From contig NZ_CP043633.1 in assembly GCF_012974865.1 (NCBI RefSeq), forward strand, positions 310,001 to 374,000: DNA of 64,000 bases. Reading direction: 5' to 3'. Numbering within the stretch: the stretch's first letter is position 1; every line of letters begins with the position of its first letter. The translations under genes were made by a program, and so were the position numbers. This DNA comes from Nonlabens sp. Ci31. GTDB lineage: Bacteria > Bacteroidota > Bacteroidia > Flavobacteriales > Flavobacteriaceae. Under the pieces are notes generated by a model, which was not told where the DNA came from, ran no database searches, and saw nothing but the letters and a program-made list of their open reading frames with translations. Below, in pieces: positions 29,409-37,578 of this stretch.

Positions 29409-29495
29409 AAATATTTATGTTGCACTTGTTACTTGAACTTAGACATATTCCTCTTTCTGTTTTGAAAAAGTATCTATAATAATCAAATCTAAAAG

Positions 29496-29516
29496 TTGCA
29501 TTTATTAGTTGAATTC
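29496..29516. repeat. IS30 end-like sequence outside the element
   Basis: TTGCATTTATTAGTTGAATTC agrees with the right inverted repeat at 16 of 21 bases by eye. A third such sequence, the 15-mer TTACTTGAACTTAGA, is at 29584-29598. Confidence 0.5.
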
Positions 29517-29593
29517 AAGTCATAAATGTTAATATTCGTTAATTTATTTAGTCAAACTTAGTTTAATGAAAGTCAGCTAATTATTACTTGAAC

Positions 29594-30403
29594 TTAGAAT
29601 TTGAAATAATCCTCAGCTCCATCTTGAAAGATTTTCATTTTATGTTTTAACTCAAAGAAATTAGTTACCAAACCTTTTCTAAACAAAAAGAAACCATATT
29701 TCCATTTCATAAAAGTAATATTTCTTTTTAAGTAAGCTGCTAGTGCTCCTCTTGAGTAGACCAAACGATCACTAGTTGCTTCCTCACTAGAGTTCAGCGC
29801 TTGATGTTTTACAATTGTTTTATTGACAAAATACGGTGCTAAATCCTGACAAAGCCCTTCATTTAAAAATACAAAATTCTCGCTATCTTGAAATTGCGCT
29901 CCTAAACCAAACCTCTCGTCAAAACTTAATCTCTCCCCTAAAGAATCTTTTTTAAAAGTGATTTCTGGAGATAAAACACTGCGCAAACTTGTCCTATTAT
30001 GCGGCTGTTCTTTTAATGGATAATCCCAGTACAACCGCCCATTTTCAATAACTTCCGTTTGAAATGTTATGATACTGTTCGTCACTCTGTTGTGTGTACT
30101 TACAACATGTTCTATCGCATCTGGCATCACCAAACAATCATCGTCCAAAATCCAGCACAAGTCTTTGGTGCTGTTTTCAATAGCTAGATTCCGGCTTTTA
30201 CTCAATCCTAGTTTGTTGACGTTAATCACTTTGATATGTTCCAAGTCAGAGCTTGCGGTGTTTGCTTCTGTTTGATTGATCACCAGTATGTTTGCCTTAA
30301 CATCGGCAAGCGGTTGTTGAAACATAGATTCCAGAAACGATAGGTCATTGCGATTCATGGTCGCAATGAGAATTTCTAAATCTGTATTTTTATAACTGGG
30401 CAA
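29594..30403 (-). CDS. Glycosyltransferase family 2, TTG start
   Basis: 269 residues, starting with TTG at 30403. GT-A domain: LEILIATMNRNDLSFLESM at the start, LGLSKSRNLAIENSTKDLCW, and the DXD-type metal site ILDDDCLV near residue 95. Acceptor region FGLGAQFQDSENFVFLNEGL. It lacks a membrane helix and should act at the cytosolic face. The stop overlaps a stray IS30-end-like sequence at 29584. It shares a divergent promoter region with the GT4 gene at 30435. Confidence 0.82.
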   Translation of the reverse strand: MPSYKNTDLEILIATMNRNDLSFLESMFQQPLADVKANILVINQTEANTASSDLEHIKVINVNKLGLSKSRNLAIENSTKDLCWILDDDCLVMPDAIEHVVSTHNRVTNSIITFQTEVIENGRLYWDYPLKEQPHNRTSLRSVLSPEITFKKDSLGERLSFDERFGLGAQFQDSENFVFLNEGLCQDLAPYFVNKTIVKHQALNSSEEATSDRLVYSRGALAAYLKRNITFMKWKYGFFLFRKGLVTNFFELKHKMKIFQDGAEDYFKF

Positions 30404-30408
30404 CTGCT

Positions 30409-30427
30409 TATCTTTACCTCAAAGATA
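30409..30427. promoter_or_regulatory. Divergent promoter with facing -7 boxes
   Basis: TATCTTT and AAAGATA face each other across ACCTC. The minus-strand reading TATCTTTG (30420-30427) fits TAnnTTTG for the GT2 gene, and the plus-strand TATCTTTA (30409-30416) fits at 7/8 for the GT4 gene. The two genes' start codons are only 32 bp apart. Confidence 0.5.
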
Positions 30428-30434
30428 CTTCTAT

Positions 30435-31580
30435 ATGCGCATATTGCTGGTAGGTGAATACAGCGGTTTTCATAATGCCTTAAAACATGGACTACAACAA
30501 TTAGGTCATGAAGTCAACATCGTGGGCGATGGCGATGGTTTTAAACGCTTTCCTGTAGACATAGAAGTAGGCAGTTCTTATTTTGAACAAAGCTGGTTGC
30601 ATCGCAAAATAAAAGTAGGCTGGTGGAAGCTCACGGGTCGTAATTTAGAAGATCGCTTGAAGTTAGCCCGCTTTCGCGAAAGCGAGAACCTCTTAATAAA
30701 CCACGACATTATACAATTTATCAACTCAAATCCATTTGGGTGCGAGCCTGATATAGAGAAAATAATGATCGATTTCCTTATTAAAAATAATGACACATCA
30801 TTTCTTATAGCTTGCGGCGATGATTATGAATACGCCAAATACCTTACCGAAGAACACCTAGGTTATAGCATCCTAGAGGCCGTAAAACAGGATCCGAAAA
30901 ATAAAAAAGAGCTCTTTCACACTTATAAATATTTAGGAGACGGCTATCGAGATAATTATTACAACATCATAAAAGCATCAGTAAAAATTATACCGAGTAA
31001 TGTGGATTATGCGATGGCTTTAAAAAACCAAGGGAAAGCAACCGCGATCATTCCTGCTGCTATTAACTGTTCTAAATTCCACTTGCAACTCAACGAGAAT
31101 ATAGACCAGATTCATATTTTTATGGGAATTAACCGGGGGAATTATTGGAAAAAAGGTATCCATTATTTTGAGGAAGCGCTAGAAATCATCAAAACAAAAT
31201 ACGGAAAAAACATACAGATTACGATCGCAGAAAACCTTCCTTATCAAGAATACATTACCAGCTATAAGAGCGCGCATATTTTACTAGATCAAGTACTTTG
31301 CTATGATCAAGGTTATAATGCACTGGAAGCAATGGCTCAAGGTAAAGTGGTCTTTTCTGGAGGTAGTGAGTTGTATTTAAAAGCCCATAATTTAGATGCT
31401 ATTGCCGTCATCGATGCACAGCCAGATGTCACCTATTTAGTAGATCAACTGTCTTTGCTGATCGATCAACCAAAAAAAATTCTTCAAATAGGAAGAGCAG
31501 CTAGAAAGCATGTGCTAGAATATCACGACAGTATCAGGATAGCAAAAGCCTATGAACAACATTACCGCAACATATTTTAG
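30435..31580 (+). CDS. Glycosyltransferase, GT-B fold (GT4-like)
   Basis: 381 residues. The N-terminal MRILLVGEYSGFHNALKHGL is a typical GT-B first strand and glycine loop. The C-terminal half has HIFMGINRGNYWKKGIHYFEEAL and ILLDQVLCYDQGYNALEAMA (the E-x7-E-like GT4 donor site) followed by GKVVFSGGSELY. It is expected to act on a surface polysaccharide with the neighbouring GT genes. A palindrome copy (30668-30685) is read as LARFRESEN near residue 80. The only gene of this glycosyltransferase group with an ATG start. Confidence 0.85.
   Translation: MRILLVGEYSGFHNALKHGLQQLGHEVNIVGDGDGFKRFPVDIEVGSSYFEQSWLHRKIKVGWWKLTGRNLEDRLKLARFRESENLLINHDIIQFINSNPFGCEPDIEKIMIDFLIKNNDTSFLIACGDDYEYAKYLTEEHLGYSILEAVKQDPKNKKELFHTYKYLGDGYRDNYYNIIKASVKIIPSNVDYAMALKNQGKATAIIPAAINCSKFHLQLNENIDQIHIFMGINRGNYWKKGIHYFEEALEIIKTKYGKNIQITIAENLPYQEYITSYKSAHILLDQVLCYDQGYNALEAMAQGKVVFSGGSELYLKAHNLDAIAVIDAQPDVTYLVDQLSLLIDQPKKILQIGRAARKHVLEYHDSIRIAKAYEQHYRNIF
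30668..30685. repeat. CTTTCGCGAAAG palindrome inside the GT4 gene
   Basis: CCGCTTTCGCGAAAGCGA, read as ARFRESE, a third reading phase. Confidence 0.9.
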
Positions 31581-31607
31581 ATCCATTGATTAGCTTGCTT
31601 ATTTTAA

Positions 31608-31727
31608 ACAAGCCTTCATTTGTATTTGCACAATTATAAAGACGTACCAGAACCTTATGAGGTAGTAGATATGCCGCTAGGTTGGTATTTTATTGTTGTT
31701 TTTGAAAGAAGGCTAAGCTTGTATTAG
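31608..31727 (+). pseudogene. Possible short coding remnant
   Basis: A 39-codon frame without ATG translates to a protein-like stretch (VPEPYEVVDMPLGWYFIVVF). A TTG at 31620 could start 35 codons. Nothing else supports it; it may be a relic of a lost gene or chance. Confidence 0.2.
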
Positions 31728-31805
31728 ACTTTCTTTGAAGGGAAGGAATATATGGACTTAAGTATTGTTTTCTGTAGTGTGTAAAAATTGGATTTTAATT
31801 TCCTA

Positions 31806-32090
31806 CTACCTGTTTTTCCATTGTATATCCATACCAGGAAAGTCTTCACTGGTTTTTTCTTTAGCTTGTTTAGGAATGAGAAACTCAAACTCTAAGGCTA
31901 CTTCAAGACCGTCATCCAGATAGAACAACATGGTTTCTTCTCCTTCGTAATCACAAATCACAATAGCATGAATTTCATGAACAGCAAAGTATTCATCCTT
32001 TACTTCTTGAGGTTCTATAAACTCAAAAGAATGTAATACTTGTGCGCCTTTAAAATAATCTATCTGCTGTAAGTAGAGGTCTTTTTCCAT
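31806..32090 (-). CDS. Small acidic cytosolic protein, unknown
   Basis: 94 residues, no signal peptide or membrane helix, very acidic (MEKDLYLQQIDYFKGAQVLH; VICDYEGEETMLFYLDDGLE). I know no family. An exact -7 box TACCTTTG lies four bases before the ATG, which supports it as a real gene with a leaderless transcript. It stands alone between the glycosyltransferases and the E2 gene. Confidence 0.65.
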   Translation of the reverse strand: MEKDLYLQQIDYFKGAQVLHSFEFIEPQEVKDEYFAVHEIHAIVICDYEGEETMLFYLDDGLEVALEFEFLIPKQAKEKTSEDFPGMDIQWKNR

Positions 32091-32094
32091 ATGG

Positions 32095-32102
32095 CAAAGG
32101 TA
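32095..32102 (-). promoter_or_regulatory. -7 box four bases before the ATG of the 94-residue gene
   Basis: TACCTTTG followed by CCAT then ATG on the minus strand. Confidence 0.45.
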
Positions 32103-32280
32103 AGATTTTAAGAGGTTGAAAAAGCTAGTTTAGCTATGAATCGATTGATATACATTTTATTAATTCTTACAGAGCAAGTGCCGCCGAATTAAAAGAGTAA
32201 AGCATACCTGTTTTATTGCCATATGCGTACTCCTATTCCATAGCAAAAATTTTGTAGTAAGCTTTCTAACTGCCAGCCAT

Positions 32281-32310
32281 AAAAAAAGCCAGTTCACAAG
32301 AACTGGCTTT
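32281..32310 (-). terminator. Terminator of the E2 gene
   Basis: AAAGCCAGTTC and GAACTGGCTTT form an 11-bp stem with loop ACAA, followed on the minus strand by seven T. Confidence 0.8.
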
Positions 32311-32338
32311 AAATTTAAAATGAATTTTATCTTTTTAA

Positions 32339-33682
32339 TTATACCGTACGATTTACATCAAAAGCTTCTAGTAATTGTGCTACTCGTTGCACAAATTTTC
32401 CACCCAGGGCTCCGTTGACTACTCTATGGTCGTAACTATGCGACAAGAACATTTTCATTCTGATACCTATAAAGTCTCCTTCTGGAGTTTCTACTACTGC
32501 TGGAACTTTTCTTATGGCTCCAAGAGCTAAGATTCCAACTTGTGGCTGATTGATAATAGGAGTTCCTAACACAGATCCAAAAGTACCTACATTAGTTACC
32601 GTATAGGTTCCACCTTGAGTATCGTCTGGTTTTAACTTACCTGTTCTTGATCTGTTTGCAAGATCATTTACTGATTTTGCCATGCCTACCAAATTCAATT
32701 GGTCTGCATTTTTGATAACAGGTACAATTAAGTTACCATCTGGTAAGGCAGCTGCCATCCCTAAATTGATGTTTTTACGCTTGATAATTCTATCTCCATC
32801 AATAGCGACATTCATCAATGGGAATTCTTTTAAAGCTTGTGCCACCGCTTCCATAAAAATAGGCGTAAAGGTAAGGTTCTCGCCTTCTCTTTGTTTAAAG
32901 CCGTCTTTATGTTTCTTTCTCCAGTTCCAGATATTAGTAACATCACATTCTATAAAACTTTGAACATGCGCACTAGTTTGGACCGATGCTACCATGTGAT
33001 GAGCGATGAGTTTCCCCATACGAGTCATTTCTATAATCTCATCTTCTCCATTTACAGAAATAGGAGTTGCAGTAGGAGCTTGTTTAGGAGCCGCAGCATT
33101 TGATGCTGGTGCTGGTGCTGCTGGAGATTTAGGCGCTGTAGAAGTAGTTGCTACTTTACCTGATTTTTTATCGGCCACATATTTTAAAATATCGTCTTTA
33201 GTAACACGACCATCTTTTCCTGTACCAGAAATAGACTCTAATTCTGAAAGGGAAATGTTTTCTTCTTTGGCAATATTTTTAACAAGTGGGGAGTAAAAAG
33301 CATCACTATCTTCATAGCTCACACTTTCGGTCACTTGTTTGATTTGGTTTTCAACTTCAGCTGCAGCAGTTGTTATTTCTGGCGTGCTAGCTGCTAATTC
33401 AGATTCTGTTGCAGCAGCGGGAGCGTCTCCACTGTCTTCCCCTGCGATTTCTATAATGGCAATCGTTTGTCCTACTTGAACGACATCATCTACTTGAAAT
33501 AAAATTTCCACTAGTGTACCATCTACCTCGCTAGGCACTTCACTATCTACCTTATCAGTAGCTATTTCTAATACAGGCTCATCCATCTCGATGGTGTCGC
33601 CGACATTTTTAAGCCATGAAGTAATTGTAGCCTCTGCCACAGATTCTCCCATTTTAGGTAATTTCAGTTCAAATTTTGCCAT
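32339..33682 (-). CDS. 2-oxo acid dehydrogenase E2 (dihydrolipoyl acyltransferase)
   Basis: 447 residues, core of a 2-oxo acid dehydrogenase complex; branched-chain or 2-oxoglutarate type cannot be settled from this gene alone. Order: lipoyl domain (lipoylated K44 in EIATDKVDSEVP), an Ala/Glu linker, an E3-binding domain near 130-165 (SPLVKNIAKEENISLSELES), a Pro/Ala linker, and the acyltransferase domain. The catalytic motif reads SYDHRVVNG: H419 is kept, but the usual aspartate of HRVVDG is asparagine (N423, codon AAC at 32414-32416). I believe this also occurs in related Bacteroidota proteins, so activity is likely retained. No E1 gene is adjacent. A TTG-N16-TACTTTTG promoter lies upstream. 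Confidence 0.92.
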   Translation of the reverse strand: MAKFELKLPKMGESVAEATITSWLKNVGDTIEMDEPVLEIATDKVDSEVPSEVDGTLVEILFQVDDVVQVGQTIAIIEIAGEDSGDAPAAATESELAASTPEITTAAAEVENQIKQVTESVSYEDSDAFYSPLVKNIAKEENISLSELESISGTGKDGRVTKDDILKYVADKKSGKVATTSTAPKSPAAPAPASNAAAPKQAPTATPISVNGEDEIIEMTRMGKLIAHHMVASVQTSAHVQSFIECDVTNIWNWRKKHKDGFKQREGENLTFTPIFMEAVAQALKEFPLMNVAIDGDRIIKRKNINLGMAAALPDGNLIVPVIKNADQLNLVGMAKSVNDLANRSRTGKLKPDDTQGGTYTVTNVGTFGSVLGTPIINQPQVGILALGAIRKVPAVVETPEGDFIGIRMKMFLSHSYDHRVVNGALGGKFVQRVAQLLEAFDVNRTV

Positions 33683-33718
33683 AACTAATTAGGTACTATA
33701 ACGTTTTCAATTAGTTTG

Positions 33719-33745
33719 CAAAAGTACAAATTAAAGACTTTACAA
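33719..33745 (-). promoter_or_regulatory. Putative promoter of the E2 gene
   Basis: TTG (33743-33745) then 16 bp then TACTTTTG (33719-33726) on the minus strand, 36 bp before the ATG. Confidence 0.55.
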
Positions 33746-33813
33746 TTGCGAATTACTCACTGATATAGGAATATTTTAAAATTCGTTGTCGATCGTCTAA
33801 AGAATCTAATGTT

Positions 33814-34929
33814 CTATTGCATATTTTTCACCTCTCCACGAGAGGTACTGCTGTCACTTCCTATACAAAAATCTCTTTTTTGTGCTATAAATCTATAACT
33901 ATGCTTAGTGTTTTCAGACATATACTTCATGATAGCTGTTAGTTCTAAACTTTTCAAATCCCATAAAATTTGAAACCCTGTCGTCTCCTTACTTTTTAAC
34001 TGCTCCAAGCTCAAACAGGTCATTTTATCTAATTGAAAAGTAGGGTCATCAGTAACTAGAACGATCTCTGTAAAGTCATTCCTGTTGGAGTTTTCTGTGC
34101 TCCTAGGGAAAGCAATCATGCCTTTAATCAATAGATCAATAGCGTTTTTCTCTACTGCCGATTGCCTAAAATATTTATCATAAAACAAGCCCATCGCACC
34201 ATAAAACCGTTGGAGGTACAGCTTGTCTTTTACCGTACTTTCTCCTTTGAAGTGAATCACTTTTTGATCCCCTAAGTAATAATTTTCATAGCCTTTTTGT
34301 AAGGCCGTATAACTCAAATCGATGTCCTCTCCGTACATGAAATAACGCTCGTCAAAGCCACCACACTCATCGTAGACTTTCTTATTACAAAACATAAAGG
34401 CTCCTACCAGCACGTCCACTTTTCCTTTTTCGTTTTGATCGACTTCATGATAATAATAACCGCTGCTGTTACCCAACATTTTTTGCCTAGCCACCTTGGG
34501 TGTTGGAATGTGTCTTTTACTTTCTGGCAAGAAGGCTCCAGTTCCGTCTATAAGTTGGGCTCCTATAAAACCTGCTTTGGGTTCCGCTTTCCCTTCGACA
34601 AGCTCAGGGCGGCGCGCGAAAGCTAAACATTCTTCAAAAACCTTCTCCCCTACTAATGTATCTGGATTTAAAATACAGAGGTAAGTCCCTTGGGCTTTTG
34701 CTACGGCAAGATTATTCCCTTTTGAAAAGCCGTAATTCTCCTCGTGAGCGATCACTTTTACACGACCCGCATAGACAGATGCTAACATCTCTAAACTGGA
34801 ATCTATAGAGTTATTGTCTGCAACGATGATTTCTGCTTCTATGTTTTTGGTAGCTTTTAGAACGCTATACAAACAGAGCTCTAAAAAAGCTGCGGTATTG
34901 TAGTTGAGTATGACTATGGATAATTCCAA
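33814..34929 (-). CDS. Glycosyltransferase family 2 carrying a nested repeat insertion, TTG start
   Basis: 371 residues, starting with TTG at 34929, three bases after the recR stop, so probably co-transcribed with recR. The GT-A domain shows LSIVILNYNTAAFLELCLYS, ADNNSIDSS and ENYGFSKGNNLAVAKAQG, with CILNPDTL as the DXD-like site, then GGFDERYFMYGEDIDLSYTA, the catalytic region of rhamnosyltransferase-like GT2 enzymes. Residues near 105-115 read LAFARRPELVEGKAEP, which comes from a 24-bp repeat inside a palindrome copy. The insertion keeps the frame. The last 70 residues are low in recognisable motifs. Confidence 0.88.
   Translation of the reverse strand: MELSIVILNYNTAAFLELCLYSVLKATKNIEAEIIVADNNSIDSSLEMLASVYAGRVKVIAHEENYGFSKGNNLAVAKAQGTYLCILNPDTLVGEKVFEECLAFARRPELVEGKAEPKAGFIGAQLIDGTGAFLPESKRHIPTPKVARQKMLGNSSGYYYHEVDQNEKGKVDVLVGAFMFCNKKVYDECGGFDERYFMYGEDIDLSYTALQKGYENYYLGDQKVIHFKGESTVKDKLYLQRFYGAMGLFYDKYFRQSAVEKNAIDLLIKGMIAFPRSTENSNRNDFTEIVLVTDDPTFQLDKMTCLSLEQLKSKETTGFQILWDLKSLELTAIMKYMSENTKHSYRFIAQKRDFCIGSDSSTSRGEVKNMQ
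34584..34623. repeat. CTTTCGCGAAAG palindrome split by a 24-bp second repeat
   Basis: CCGCTTT and CGCGAAAGC flank a 24-bp insert at 34591-34614 that contains CCCTTCGACAAGCTCAGGG, an unrelated imperfect palindrome. Removing the insert restores CCGCTTTCGCGAAAGC and the peptide LAFAKAE. Confidence 0.75.
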
Positions 34930-34932
34930 CGG

Positions 34933-35550
34933 CTAATTTTTAAGCGAATTCTCGTAAGGAACCCGGTGCAAAATACTTCTCCCTAAAGTTACCTCATCTG
35001 CAAATTCCAGCTCATCTCCTACAGCTATTCCTCTGGCGATAGTGGACGTATTCACCTCTAATCCATCGAGCTGTTTGAAAATATAGAAATTGGTGGTGTC
35101 TCCCTCGATAGTTGGACTGAGAGCAAAAATGATTTCAGTAACTCCTGCATTTTTAACACGTTCTACTAAGGACCTTACCTTAAGATCTTGTGGTCCTATA
35201 CCGTCCATAGGGCTGATTTTGCCTCCTAAAACATGATACAAACCTCGGTACTGACTGGTATTTTCAATGGCCATCACATCTCTTATGTCTTCTACCACGC
35301 AAACAATGGTTTGATCGCGGCTGTGACTAGCACAAATTTCGCAAATCTCTACATCGCTCACATTATGGCACTGCTTGCAAAAGTTCAAATCGTGACGCAT
35401 TCTTAACAATGCTTGAGAAAGGGCATCTGTATTTTGCTCTGGCTGCCGCATAAGGTGCAATACCAGTCGCAATGCCGTACGCTTGCCTATTCCGGGTAAT
35501 TGCGATACTTGATCGACGGCTTCTTCTAAAATTTTTGAGGAGAAATTCAT
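34933..35550 (-). CDS. recR: Recombination protein RecR
   Basis: 205 residues, the usual length. Works with RecO and RecF in gap repair. N-terminal HhH motif [17 protein letters not shown] at 17-33, the four-cysteine zinc finger C58-C61-C70-C73, then the TOPRIM domain with [13 protein letters not shown] and [11 protein letters not shown], and C-terminal Walker-like [19 protein letters not shown]. Intact. The -7-like TATCTTCG lies six bases before its ATG. Confidence 0.96.
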   Translation of the reverse strand: MNFSSKILEEAVDQVSQLPGIGKRTALRLVLHLMRQPEQNTDALSQALLRMRHDLNFCKQCHNVSDVEICEICASHSRDQTIVCVVEDIRDVMAIENTSQYRGLYHVLGGKISPMDGIGPQDLKVRSLVERVKNAGVTEIIFALSPTIEGDTTNFYIFKQLDGLEVNTSTIARGIAVGDELEFADEVTLGRSILHRVPYENSLKN

Positions 35551-35977
35551 GAGTTGCGAAGATAGAAAAGAGTTGTTAGGTGCGCGTCTTTAAAAGCAAA
35601 CTTAATTAGATCTCGTTTCTAGTTCAATAAAAGCTTGTTAATTCCAACACTGAAGCCTCCTTTGTCCTCTCAGATAGTTCCTCCAAGGGAGGCAAATCTG
35701 ATCAAAAAACATCGAGAATTTTCCAACCAATTCTGACCTGCCACGGAATGACTTATTTTAATTACTTAACCGATGCGAGACCTCAAAGATTTTAAAACCC
35801 TTTGAGCTTTGATAAGTAGTTATACAGCATCTCGATAAAACTAACCGATTCCGCTATACTGCGCAATGATAGATGGAGGTTTTTTCTAGCATCATTAAAT
35901 GCGTTTAACAGCTAGACCTTGTACTGAATTCTAAGAAATCACATATAAATCGCTACGGCGATTTTAGGGAACTTGGG
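35551..35977. other. 427-bp intergenic stretch
   Basis: No supported gene. It contains a hairpin CTCAAAG...CTTTGAG (35782-35806) and a CTTGGGC...GCCCAAG hairpin (35972-35989) that overlaps the stop of the next gene. Neither has a clean T-run. The recR -7-like box is at its left end. Confidence 0.45.
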
Positions 35978-36514
35978 CTACTGCCCAAGATGAATCATCG
36001 CAAAAACGGCATAATTGATCATGTCTTGGTAATTAGCATCCAGCCCTTCTGACACAATGGTTTTTCCTTGATTGTTTTCTATTTGCTTTACTCGCAATAG
36101 TTTTTGTAAAATCAAATCGGTCAACGAACTTACTCGCATGTCTCTCCACGCCTCGCCATAATCATGATTTTTATCCATCATTAATTGTTTGGTTACCGCC
36201 ACATGATGATCGTATTGAGCTAGAGACTCTTCTAGTGATAAATCAGGCTGCTCTACAACTCCTTTATCTAGTTGCACTAGAGCCATGATGGAATAGTTGA
36301 TAATTCCAATAAATTCGCTTTCTTGTCCTTCGTCTACTTTTGACTCTGCCAAAGTTTGCAGTCCTCTGATGCGTTGCGCTTTTATAAAAATCTGATCTGT
36401 AAGTGATGGCAAACGCAGGATGCGCCATGCACTACCGTAATCTTTCATTTTATTAGAAAACAAATCACGACATTGTGTGATCACGACATCATATTGCTGG
36501 CTGGTTTGCGACAT
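35978..36514 (-). CDS. DUF1599 protein with internal duplication
   Basis: 178 residues from the ATG at 36514; a TTG at 36556 is less likely. Two copies of the same module: KMKDYGSAWRILRLPSLTDQ ... GIINYSIMALVQL and KNHDYGEAWRDMRVSSLTDL ... DMINYAVFAMIHL. DUF1599 is a Bacteroidota family without a proven activity. It is divergent from folP across 218 bp, a pairing I recall from other Flavobacteriia. A hairpin overlaps its stop codon. Confidence 0.85.
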   Translation of the reverse strand: MSQTSQQYDVVITQCRDLFSNKMKDYGSAWRILRLPSLTDQIFIKAQRIRGLQTLAESKVDEGQESEFIGIINYSIMALVQLDKGVVEQPDLSLEESLAQYDHHVAVTKQLMMDKNHDYGEAWRDMRVSSLTDLILQKLLRVKQIENNQGKTIVSEGLDANYQDMINYAVFAMIHLGQ

Positions 36515-36732
36515 AAGGGCTATAAATTTTGCGTAAATTTCGCATTTAAAACTCAATTATCCACATTGAAGTGATTTATACTTTTACTATTTACTAAAAA
36601 ATGAACCTTTTCCGCCCCTTTTTTGTCTTTTATAAAACTCATAGCGGTGCTATGCTGATTTAAAAAGACTTCAAATGAACAAAAAATGTTTAATTTTCGC
36701 TTTCATATTAAAAGTATAAATCCCTTCATTTC

Positions 36733-37563
36733 ATGGCAACTATAAATTGTGCAGGTACACTTATCGACCTTTCTACACCTCACGTGATGGGCATTGTCAA
36801 CTGTACACCAGATTCTTTTTACGACGGTGGAAAGCTTAAAAACGATGCCGCTATATTGAATCAGGTAGAGAAAATGCTAACTGAAGGCGCTACTTTTATA
36901 GACGTGGGTGGCTACAGTTCTAGACCTAACGGTACTGACATTTCTGTAAAGGAAGAGTTGTCCAGAGTTTTACCTGTTCTTGATTTGATTACCGCTCGTT
37001 TTACGATTAAGGGGTTGAGTTGTGACAGCTTTCGCGAAAGCGTGATAGAAAAAGCTATTCAACACGGTGCCAGTATTGTGAACGATATAAGCGCAGGTCT
37101 TTTATCGGAACCTATGCTTCAAACAGTTGGAAAGGCAAAGATTCCTTACATCATGATGCACATGCGTGGCACACCACAAACGATGAAGTCGATGACTCGT
37201 TATGAAGATATGGTGATAGAAATCAATCATTATTTTTCTGAACGCATTGCAGCCGCGCGAGCTTGCGGCATCAACGATATTGTGATTGATCCAGGTTTTG
37301 GCTTTGCAAAAACTCGTGAACAGAATTTTGAACTCTTGTCTGATTTAGAATTGCTACATGCACATCAGGTACCAATTCTCGCTGGAGTATCCCGTAAGTC
37401 TATGATTTATAAAACCTTAGAGATCACTGTCCAAGAAGCCTTAAACGGCACCACCGCACTTCACATGGCGTGTTTATTAAAAGGCGCTAAGATATTACGC
37501 GTTCACGATGTAAAAGAAGCTGTGGAAACTATACAACTGTATAATGAGATACCAATAAATTAA
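36733..37563 (+). CDS. folP: Dihydropteroate synthase
   Basis: 276 residues. Joins p-aminobenzoate and the pterin pyrophosphate in folate synthesis; target of sulfonamides. Conserved blocks: VMGIVNCTPDSFYDGG (loop 1), IDVGGYSSRPNG (loop 2), ASIVNDISAG, MMHMRGTPQTM, IDPGFGFAKT and AGVSRKSMIY, ending with a HDV motif (RVHDVKE). All expected pterin-site residues are present. A palindrome copy (37027-37042) is read as DSFRESVIE between loops 2 and 3 without disturbing the frame. cdaA follows by 15 bp, so the two form an operon. Confidence 0.96.
   Translation: MATINCAGTLIDLSTPHVMGIVNCTPDSFYDGGKLKNDAAILNQVEKMLTEGATFIDVGGYSSRPNGTDISVKEELSRVLPVLDLITARFTIKGLSCDSFRESVIEKAIQHGASIVNDISAGLLSEPMLQTVGKAKIPYIMMHMRGTPQTMKSMTRYEDMVIEINHYFSERIAAARACGINDIVIDPGFGFAKTREQNFELLSDLELLHAHQVPILAGVSRKSMIYKTLEITVQEALNGTTALHMACLLKGAKILRVHDVKEAVETIQLYNEIPIN
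37027..37042. repeat. GCTTTCGCGAAAGC palindrome inside folP
   Basis: AGCTTTCGCGAAAGCG, read as SFRES. Confidence 0.85.
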
Positions 37564-37578
37564 TTCTATTTTAGCTCT

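Larger units (their letters stand above)
28341..29440 (-). mobile_element. IS30-family insertion sequence, 1100 bp
   Basis: Bounded by imperfect 21-bp inverted repeats: the left end at 28341-28361 and the right end at 29420-29440 share TTGCACTT-N5-TTGAACT. It encodes one intact transposase, whose stop codon lies inside the left repeat. A perfect palindrome (29379-29408) lies between the right end and the transposase start. I could not recognise a target duplication with confidence. Two further sequences resembling the right end lie outside it (29496-29516 and 29584-29598). Confidence 0.85.
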
